Made by a program: the position numbers and the translations under genes. Of a DNA stretch of 16,100 bases, positions 8,469 through 13,979 are shown one piece after another; positions within the stretch are counted from its first letter, which is position 1; each line of letters opens with the position of its first letter. The notes beneath the pieces were generated by a model. It was not told where the DNA came from. It was given only the letters and a program-made list of their open reading frames with translations, and did no database searches. Origin of the DNA: Chloroflexota bacterium (GTDB lineage Bacteria; Chloroflexota; Limnocylindria; Limnocylindrales; CSP1-4); NCBI GenBank assembly GCA_027346765.1, contig DAIERN010000012.1:1-16100 (forward strand), given 5' to 3'.

Positions 8469-8975
8469 GTGCCGGACAATTGCCGCGTGGCAATGGACGC
8501 CGATGAGGCCGTGGCGGTGGTGCGCAGTCTCGAGTCAGCCGGCATCCGTTACGTCGTATCGGGCGGGTGGGGGATTGATGCCCTGCTGGGTCGCCAGACG
8601 CGCCATCACGCTGACATCGACATCGGGGTCGATGTGGCTCGCCTCGAGGACGCACTCGGCGTTCTGGGCGAGCGGGGCTATCGTCTCACCCTCGACCAAC
8701 GTCCGGCGCGGCTCGAATTACGCGCGCCCCGCCGACGGACGGTCGATCTCCATCCGATCACCTGGGATGCTGCGGGCAACGGCCGCCAGCGCGGTCTTGG
8801 GGACGAAGTGTTCGACTATCCGGCGGGCGCGATCGCCGATGGCCGGATCGCCGGTGAGCCAGTGACCTGCATCAGCGCCGCGCTGCAGCGCAATTTCCAC
8901 TCGACGGGCGCACTTCGCCCACGCGATCGGGCGGACCTGCGCGCCCTGGACGAGCTCGGCAGCGCGAACAGCTAG
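8469..8975 (+). CDS. LnuA/ANT(2'')-like nucleotidyltransferase
   Basis: 168 residues. The pattern SGGWGIDALLGRQTRHHADIDI (GG 32-33, D37, D49, D51) followed by VDLHPI (D93) is the active site of the small nucleotidyltransferases that include lincosamide and aminoglycoside-2'' adenylyltransferases; D49, D51 and D93 would bind the metals. The C-terminal VTCISAALQRNFH and RDRADLRALDEL segments also match that family. Characterised members adenylate antibiotics, but most chromosomal homologues are untested and resistance cannot be claimed. GTG 8469 is chosen because of the TAGCAT behind it; ATG 8493, eight codons later, is an alternative and sits in the small inverted repeat ATTGCC-GCGT-GGCAAT (8479-8494). 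It stands alone between a divergent dehydrogenase gene and an aldehyde dehydrogenase with its own promoter. Confidence 0.85.
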   Translation: MPDNCRVAMDADEAVAVVRSLESAGIRYVVSGGWGIDALLGRQTRHHADIDIGVDVARLEDALGVLGERGYRLTLDQRPARLELRAPRRRTVDLHPITWDAAGNGRQRGLGDEVFDYPAGAIADGRIAGEPVTCISAALQRNFHSTGALRPRDRADLRALDELGSANS

Positions 8976-8980
8976 CGCCA

Positions 8981-8993
8981 TACAATCGCGGCC
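8981..8993 (+). promoter_or_regulatory. Candidate -10 TACAAT for a leaderless aldehyde dehydrogenase mRNA
   Basis: TACAAT (8981-8986) lies 7 bases before ATG 8994, inside an 18-base gap after the upstream stop. The same TACAATCG octamer precedes iolD. There is no ribosome-binding site between it and the ATG, so transcription probably starts at or next to the A of the ATG. The -35 region falls in the end of the upstream gene and does not match consensus. Confidence 0.5.
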
Positions 8994-10526
8994 ATGACCC
9001 AAATGGGCGCGGCGCGGACTGATTCGAGTCCGGCTGATGAGGTGCCAGCTTTCGGCAACTTCATCGGCGGGGAGTGGCGGCCCGCGGAGAGCGGCGCGAC
9101 CTTCGAGTCGCGCAACCCGGCCGACAAACGCGACCTGATCGGCCACTTTGCCGCCAGTGACGCGGCCGACGTCGCTGCCGCCATACGCTCCGCTGAGGAG
9201 GCGCTCCCGGCCTGGCGCCGCATGCCTGCGCCAAAGCGCGGCGAGATCATGTACGCGTTTGGCGCGTTGCTCGCCCAGCACAAGGAGCGCCTCGCCCAGG
9301 CGCTCACCCGGGAGATGGGCAAGGTGCTGCCAGAGGCACGGGGCGACGTCCAGGAGGGCATCGACATCGCATTCCTGATGGGCGGCGAGGGCCGGCGGAT
9401 GTTCGGCGACACTGTCCCGTCAGAGCTGCCCGACAAGTGGGCGATGAGCATCCGCCAGCCGGTCGGCGTCGCCGGGATCATCACCCCGTGGAACTTCCCC
9501 ATCGCGATCCCGTGCTGGAAGATGTCCGCCGCCCTGATCTGCGGCAACACCGTGGTGCTCAAACCGGCCAGCGACACGCCGCACTGCGCGGTGCTGCTCG
9601 TGGAGCTGATGGCTGAGGCGGGCTTTCCGCCGGGAGTGGTCAACCTGGTGACCGGGTCGGGCGCAGACGTCGGGGTACCGCTGGTCGAGAACCCGGACGT
9701 CAACATCATCTCGTTCACGGGTAACGGCGACACCGGCCGCGACATCCTGCGCCGCGGCGCGCGGCGGATGCTGCGCACCTCGCTCGAGCTGGGCGGCAAG
9801 AACGCGATCGCGGTCATGGCTGACGCGGACCTCGATCTGGCGGTCGATGGCATCGTCTGGTCGGCCTTCGGGACGACCGGTCAGCGCTGCACGGCGTGCA
9901 GCAGGCTGGTGGTGGATGAATCGGTCGCCGACGAACTGGTCGGTCGGCTGGTCGACCGTGCTTCTCGCCTTCGCCTGGGCAACGGACTGGAGTCGACGAC
10001 CGATGTCGGGCCGCTCATCAACTCCGCAGCCAGCGACAAGGTCGCGCGCTACGTCGGCGTGGGCACCGACGAGGGCGCCCGACTCGTAGCCGGCGGATCA
10101 GCCGCGACCGGCGAAGGGCTGGCCAACGGCAGCTTCTTCCAGCCCACGATCCTCGATGGGGTGCGGAACATGGATCGGGTGGCGCAGGAGGAGATCTTCG
10201 GCCCGGTGCTCAGCGTCATCCGCGTGAGCGGCTATGACGAAGCCGCCATGGTCGTCAACTCGACGCGGTACGGCTTGAGCTCGTCGGTTTACACGCGCGA
10301 CACGAACACCGCGTTCCGGGCGATGCGCGACTTCGCGACGGGCATCGTCTACGTCAACGCGGGCACGATTGGCGCCGAGACCCACCTGCCCTTCGGCGGC
10401 ATCAAGGGCACGGGCAACGGCCACCGCGAGGCGGGCCACGCGGCACTGGACACGTTCAGCGAGTGGAAGAGCATCTACGTCGACTACTCCGGCCGCCTGC
10501 AGCGCGCCCAGATCGACAACCAATAG
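8994..10526 (+). CDS. NAD(P)-dependent aldehyde dehydrogenase
   Basis: 510 residues, full-length ALDH-superfamily enzyme oxidising an aldehyde to the acid. Visible landmarks: TPWNFP with N167, KPAS (190-193) in the cofactor site, LELGGKN with general-base E265, GTTGQRCTACSR with catalytic C299, and EEIFGPV. The C-terminal FGGIKGTGNGHREAG resembles semialdehyde dehydrogenases acting on alpha-ketoglutaric or aminoadipic semialdehyde. The usual FTGS of the Rossmann turn reads FTGN here. It lacks the GQRCMA motif of methylmalonate-semialdehyde dehydrogenase, so I do not call it IolA despite the nearby inositol genes. It follows the nucleotidyltransferase by 18 bases but has its own TACAAT, so it is probably transcribed separately. 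The exact substrate is unknown. Confidence 0.9.
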   Translation: MTQMGAARTDSSPADEVPAFGNFIGGEWRPAESGATFESRNPADKRDLIGHFAASDAADVAAAIRSAEEALPAWRRMPAPKRGEIMYAFGALLAQHKERLAQALTREMGKVLPEARGDVQEGIDIAFLMGGEGRRMFGDTVPSELPDKWAMSIRQPVGVAGIITPWNFPIAIPCWKMSAALICGNTVVLKPASDTPHCAVLLVELMAEAGFPPGVVNLVTGSGADVGVPLVENPDVNIISFTGNGDTGRDILRRGARRMLRTSLELGGKNAIAVMADADLDLAVDGIVWSAFGTTGQRCTACSRLVVDESVADELVGRLVDRASRLRLGNGLESTTDVGPLINSAASDKVARYVGVGTDEGARLVAGGSAATGEGLANGSFFQPTILDGVRNMDRVAQEEIFGPVLSVIRVSGYDEAAMVVNSTRYGLSSSVYTRDTNTAFRAMRDFATGIVYVNAGTIGAETHLPFGGIKGTGNGHREAGHAALDTFSEWKSIYVDYSGRLQRAQIDNQ

Positions 10527-10539
10527 CCCTGGCCGCTAC

Positions 10540-10585
10540 TGGTACGGTTCCAAGCAGTACCAAATCACCTCCGCGCGTTGGAACC
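10540..10585 (+). repeat. Nested, mutually exclusive inverted repeats in a 131-base gap
   Basis: TGGTAC (10540-10545) pairs with GTACCA (10557-10562) around an 11-base loop. That loop begins with GGTTCCAA (10546-10553), which pairs perfectly with TTGGAACC (10578-10585). Both stems cannot form as simple nested hairpins at once. There is no T-run, so it is not a standard terminator of the aldehyde dehydrogenase gene. It could be an operator or a switching leader for the secreted protein downstream. The rest of the gap up to the ribosome-binding site shows nothing I can name. Confidence 0.5.
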
Positions 10586-10647
10586 ATTTGCGGTCGCTAA
10601 AGCCTCGACCAGGCAGCAGCGCACGGCCCGGTGCGCCGTAGAGGGAT

Positions 10648-10654
10648 AAGGAGA
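10648..10654 (+). promoter_or_regulatory. Strong ribosome-binding site of the secreted repeat protein
   Basis: AAGGAGA ends 3 bases before ATG 10658, with the GGAG core at 10650-10653. It is one of the clearest Shine-Dalgarno sequences in the window and fixes this start over the in-frame GTG at 10631. Confidence 0.8.
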
Positions 10655-10657
10655 GAC

Positions 10658-12421
10658 ATGACGCACATTCGTAGCGCGTCGCGCACGCGCGGCATCCGCC
10701 ATCTGGCTACGGTCGCTGGCAGCCTCATCATCGTGGCCCTGGTCGCGCTACCGCTGGCTGGTAGCGTCGCGGGCGCGGGCAGTTTCAGCGGTGGCTTTGC
10801 GCCGGTCGCGATCAGCGGCCAGATGGACCTCGACGGTGACAGGATCGTTGACGGATCCGACGACTCGAACGCCTTATTCGGCGATACGGCGGTCATCGAC
10901 GGCAGGCTGGACTGCAACAACTGGATTGGTGCCAACGACGGCACCGCTGGCGACGGAGTCATCGACACTAATGACGACTGCACACTGCTCGCGTATGACG
11001 GCTCAGTGGGCGGTAAGACCATCTACGTCCGAGACGGGCTGGTCAGCTTGCCCGACGGCCAGATGCCACTCGTCTACCCCGACCCGAGCTCGCCTAACGA
11101 CGCCAGTTACATCGACGCCAATTTCGCGTGGCACGCGATCAACGGCCGGGTCGACAGTAACGGCAACGGCCAGGTCAACGCCAACGACTGCAGCTTCGGG
11201 CTCGTGGGCATAACCGTGGACGCCGGTCTTGGCGACGCGACTGACGGATACGATGTTCTCGCCAACACGAAGATGGACTCGAACCCGTGCGGCTTCGGAA
11301 GCCCTCATCCGTCGTGGACAAATAACGGCAAGGTCGATCTCAACGATGATCACCTGATCACGGCGGCCGACTCCTGCGGATCTTGCTTCTTCGGGCATAA
11401 GGTCGCTAATGGGTTGGTCAAAGCCTTCAGGGCGTCGACTATGTACGCCGACTACACCGGCCAGTTGTCGCCGTCTATCGTCGCCGGAGCGGCTGACTTG
11501 AACGGTGACGGCAATGTCACCGGCCGCGATGACTCGAACGCCTTCTTCGGTGATACGGCCATCATCGATGGCTACTTGGACTGCAACAACTGGGTGGCCA
11601 AGAACGACGGCACCGCCGGCGATGGGCTGATCGACTCAAACGACGACTGCCAGCTGCTGGCATACGACGGCACCGCAGACGGTCGGACCATCGAAGTCGT
11701 CGACGGCGAGTTCCAGATGCCCAACGGGCCGATGCCGTACGTCTATCCGGACCCAGGCACGCCGAATGACCCGAGTCCCGTGGATGCGAATTTCGCCTGG
11801 TCGGTAATCGGCGGTCGCGTCGACTCCGGCGGCAACGGTTACATCAGTGACGCCGATTGCTCATTCGGCCTCGTCGGCGCGGCCGTCGACTCCGGCTTTG
11901 GAGACCCCACGGACGGCGCTGATGTCCTGGCTGACGACGGTGCGAACGGCTGCGGATTCGCGAGCCCGCCCGGTTTCGTCAACAACGGGCTCGTGGACCT
12001 GGATAGTGATTCCGCCATCACCGCGGCCGACACCTGCTGGACGGGCTGTTTCTTTGGCCATGACGTTTGGCACGGCAGGGTCCTTAGCCCCAGGCTGGTG
12101 CTCAGCGACGTGTCGCGTGCCGAAGGGGACGCGGGCAACACTGCCTTCACGTTCACAGTGAGGCTGAGTGGGCCCACCTCGAACTTCGTGACCGTTCACT
12201 TCTACACGGCCAACGGCACCGCCTCTGCCGGGTCGGACTACCTCTCTAAGACGGGGATCATCACCTACAACGTAGGCCAGACGACCAAGCCTGTGACCGT
12301 CAACGTCGTCGGCGATACCTTGGCCGAAACAAATGAGACCTTCCTGCTCAAATTCAGGAACTTCTCGAACACCTGGAAGAACGATCCGCCGGGCATTGGC
12401 GTGATCCTCAACGACGACTAG
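10658..12421 (+). CDS. Secreted calcium-loop repeat protein with Calx-beta domain
   Basis: 587 residues, no recognised overall family. A basic start and hydrophobic run (about 20-39, ending LAGSVAGAG) form a signal peptide. Two homologous units follow, residues 54-256 and 277-476, offset by about 223. Each holds dockerin/EF-hand-like 12-residue loops, for example D57-D59-D61-D68, D166-N168-N170-D177 and D227-N229-D231-D238 in unit one and D280-N282-D284-D291, D389-D400 and D447-D458 in unit two, plus an expanded loop near DGTAGDG. Six cysteines per unit are conserved in place (86, 108, 178, 211, 240, 243; 309, 331, 401, 432, 460, 464), suggesting three disulfides. Residues 478-587 are a Calx-beta domain (SRAEGDAGNTAFTFTVRLS, ASAGSDY, NETF). 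It is probably extracellular and calcium-stabilised; binding partner unknown. No cohesin or cell-wall anchor motif is seen. Confidence 0.85.
   Translation: MTHIRSASRTRGIRHLATVAGSLIIVALVALPLAGSVAGAGSFSGGFAPVAISGQMDLDGDRIVDGSDDSNALFGDTAVIDGRLDCNNWIGANDGTAGDGVIDTNDDCTLLAYDGSVGGKTIYVRDGLVSLPDGQMPLVYPDPSSPNDASYIDANFAWHAINGRVDSNGNGQVNANDCSFGLVGITVDAGLGDATDGYDVLANTKMDSNPCGFGSPHPSWTNNGKVDLNDDHLITAADSCGSCFFGHKVANGLVKAFRASTMYADYTGQLSPSIVAGAADLNGDGNVTGRDDSNAFFGDTAIIDGYLDCNNWVAKNDGTAGDGLIDSNDDCQLLAYDGTADGRTIEVVDGEFQMPNGPMPYVYPDPGTPNDPSPVDANFAWSVIGGRVDSGGNGYISDADCSFGLVGAAVDSGFGDPTDGADVLADDGANGCGFASPPGFVNNGLVDLDSDSAITAADTCWTGCFFGHDVWHGRVLSPRLVLSDVSRAEGDAGNTAFTFTVRLSGPTSNFVTVHFYTANGTASAGSDYLSKTGIITYNVGQTTKPVTVNVVGDTLAETNETFLLKFRNFSNTWKNDPPGIGVILNDD
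10817..11425 (+). repeat. Internal repeat unit 1 of the secreted protein
   Basis: Codes for residues 54-256. The unit runs from a DLDGDRIVDGSDDSN calcium loop to FFGHKVANGLVKAF. It matches unit 2 (11486-12085) almost throughout, including GDTAVIDGRLDCNNW against GDTAIIDGYLDCNNW and ITAAD followed by FFGH, with all six cysteines aligned. Confidence 0.85.
11486..12085 (+). repeat. Internal repeat unit 2 of the secreted protein
   Basis: Codes for residues 277-476. It is diverged from unit 1 at DNA level but keeps the calcium loops, cysteine spacing and the blocks DDSNAFFGDT, YPDPGTPNDP, DANFAW and CSFGLVG. This indicates an old duplication held by selection rather than a recent copy. Confidence 0.85.
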
Positions 12422-12468
12422 GGCGGAGCGGCTCCACTGGAGGTAGCGCGCCGTCGGAGCTGGGGTGA

Positions 12469-12498
12469 CCTGACCTCGCCTGCACAGGCGAGGTCAGG
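12469..12498 (+). terminator. Long GC-rich hairpin, candidate terminator without a U-tract
   Basis: CCTGACCTCGCC (12469-12480) and GGCGAGGTCAGG (12487-12498) are exact reverse complements around the loop TGCACA; the pairing could extend into the loop. It lies 48 bases after the stop of the secreted protein gene. No run of T follows, so it may end transcription poorly by itself, stabilise the mRNA 3' end, or act with Rho. Assignment as a terminator is by position and stem strength. Confidence 0.6.
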
Positions 12499-12602
12499 CT
12501 GCCGGACTGCCGCTGGGCACTCGAGGCGCCCAAGGATCCGTAGCGGTGGGTCGCCTGCGGGCAGCACCCAACGCGCGCCGCGAGCGTGCCATCGCAAGAT
12601 GT

Positions 12603-12616
12603 CGGACACTTGTCCG
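12603..12616. promoter_or_regulatory. Palindrome upstream of the nucleotidyltransferase-like gene
   Basis: CGGACA-CT-TGTCCG is a perfect 6-base inverted repeat with a 2-base centre, 34 bases before the GTG start at 12651. Its form suits a dimeric repressor site. The rest of the 229-base gap shows only the hairpin at 12469-12498 and no clear promoter. Confidence 0.35.
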
Positions 12617-12635
12617 GCATGAGCCGTGGCTTCGC

Positions 12636-12643
12636 AGGGAGGG
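12636..12643 (+). promoter_or_regulatory. Ribosome-binding site deciding the GTG start at 12651
   Basis: AGGGAGGG ends 7 bases before GTG 12651, an ideal spacing. The farther upstream ATG at 12546 has no such signal. Confidence 0.7.
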
Positions 12644-12650
12644 CAGTGCC

Positions 12651-13979
12651 GTGACCGAAACCGCACTGGAGGGCGACGCGGTCGCGCGCGTCATCGATTC
12701 GGCGCGGCGGCTGGGCGTCGAGATCGACGCCGGCGAAGCGCACGAGTGGATCGCGTCCATGGCCGCAGAAAGCGCGGGCGGCGACATCGTGGTCGACGTC
12801 GACAGCGGCGTGTTCGGCCACCGCGCATCGATGCTCGACCTGGATCCAGCGGACCTGGCCCGCTTCCAGAAGATCGCGCCCATCGTGGGTTTCGAGAACC
12901 GGCCAAACGTGCAGACCGCCCTCGCGTTGAGCGGCAGCAGCGCCCAGAGCCGGATTCAGGCCTTCCCCGCCGACTGCGACTTCTTCGAGCGCATCCACAT
13001 CACCGCTCCGTCCAAGGAAGAGGCGCTGCGCATCCTGGGCGAGGTGATCCGCGACAAGGCGCTGGCGACCCGGCGCGGCCCAACCCACCGCCTGACCGAG
13101 GTCAAGCTGGGCACCTGGGACACGGACGTGACCAAGGATGGCGTCAAGATCAAGGTGGGCACGCCAATCTCATGGACGCCGGCAGAGGTCGAGTCGGGCG
13201 AGATGGACGTCATCGGGCCTGATGGCTCCGTGCGCAAGGTGCTGTGGGCCGACGCCGCCCAGGACCCCGGTTGGTGCAAGCTCGACTGGGTCGTGGCTGA
13301 TCCGCTGCGCGGCCAGCTGGCGAACGCGAGCAACGTGCTCGATCCAACCTGGGAAGCGCCGGATGGCAAGATCGTGCCGCTGGACGGCTTTCTAGACCCC
13401 TATTTCCAGGAGGTCTACCTCGACACCGACGCGCGCCCGGTGTTCGACAAGATCGTCAAGAATCTGAGCGCTGACGCGGTCGACGAGTACGTCACGCAGC
13501 TCCGCCACGAGGTCTGGAAGTACAGCGTCAAGGACCAGAGCTGGGGCAAGGTCGCGCGCCGCCTCTACAACATCTTCCGCCTGACCGGCCACTATGCGGA
13601 GGCGGCCTACATCCGCGAGCTGTTCGATGAGCCGACCACCGCGCTGTACCAGGTCGCCGCGCTCATCCGCACGCTCGATGAGGCGGCCGGGGATGGCTCG
13701 CCGTTCGACCGCGAGATCATGGTGGAGCAGGCCGACAAGCTGATCATGTCGGCCATCTCAGCGCTCGAAGGCCCCCAGGAGGCGGAGGTCGTGTCGCAGC
13801 TGCTGCGCTTCCGCGACGAGCTGTCTGGGCGCACCAAGACTGACCGCAGCGTCGAGGTAAAGGCGCTCCACACTGAGACCATGGACACGGTCAACGAGTA
13901 CTTCAAGCGGCGCCTTTACGCGGTGGCCGAGATCGCCACGTACCTGGACCAGGTCGCAGCAGAGGGCGGCACGCACTGA
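12651..13979 (+). CDS. Unassigned protein with nucleotidyltransferase-like active-site pattern
   Basis: 442 residues; I do not recognise the family. The N-terminal half has SGSS (94-97), then after a short helix FPADCDFFERIHI with D108 and D110, and later KLDWVVADP with D212. This is the order GS, DxD, third Asp of the DNA polymerase beta-type nucleotidyltransferase fold. Between them is a basic segment (IRDKALATRRGPTHRLTEVKLG). The C-terminal half (about 265-442) looks all-helical (YSVKDQSWGKVARRLYNIFR, then Ala/Leu/Glu-rich helices). No signal peptide or membrane segment is seen, so it is cytoplasmic. GTG 12651 is chosen because AGGGAGGG lies 7 bases upstream; the open frame reaches back to 12546 through the palindrome. 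It overlaps the start of the M4 protease gene. The nucleotidyltransferase role is inferred from motif order only. Confidence 0.8.
   Translation: MTETALEGDAVARVIDSARRLGVEIDAGEAHEWIASMAAESAGGDIVVDVDSGVFGHRASMLDLDPADLARFQKIAPIVGFENRPNVQTALALSGSSAQSRIQAFPADCDFFERIHITAPSKEEALRILGEVIRDKALATRRGPTHRLTEVKLGTWDTDVTKDGVKIKVGTPISWTPAEVESGEMDVIGPDGSVRKVLWADAAQDPGWCKLDWVVADPLRGQLANASNVLDPTWEAPDGKIVPLDGFLDPYFQEVYLDTDARPVFDKIVKNLSADAVDEYVTQLRHEVWKYSVKDQSWGKVARRLYNIFRLTGHYAEAAYIRELFDEPTTALYQVAALIRTLDEAAGDGSPFDREIMVEQADKLIMSAISALEGPQEAEVVSQLLRFRDELSGRTKTDRSVEVKALHTETMDTVNEYFKRRLYAVAEIATYLDQVAAEGGTH

Noticed and set aside
8386..8655. N-terminal extension of the dehydrogenase to an upstream start at 8655
   Set aside because: It overlaps the divergent nucleotidyltransferase gene, is rich in Arg/Pro and precedes the Rossmann motif by over 100 residues. 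GTG 8385 is preferred; GTG 8454 is kept only as an alternative.
8994..10526. Aldehyde dehydrogenase as IolA/MmsA
   Set aside because: The catalytic cysteine context and C-terminal motif differ from methylmalonate-semialdehyde dehydrogenases, so proximity to iol genes is not enough.
10817..12085. Cellulosome component because of dockerin-like loops
   Set aside because: No cohesin, scaffoldin or cellulase accompanies it, the loops are spread through a larger cysteine-rich unit, and similar loops occur in many non-cellulosomal secreted proteins.
12546..12650. ATG start for the nucleotidyltransferase-like gene
   Set aside because: The extra 35 residues are Arg-rich and cross the CGGACA palindrome; the strong ribosome-binding site points to GTG 12651.
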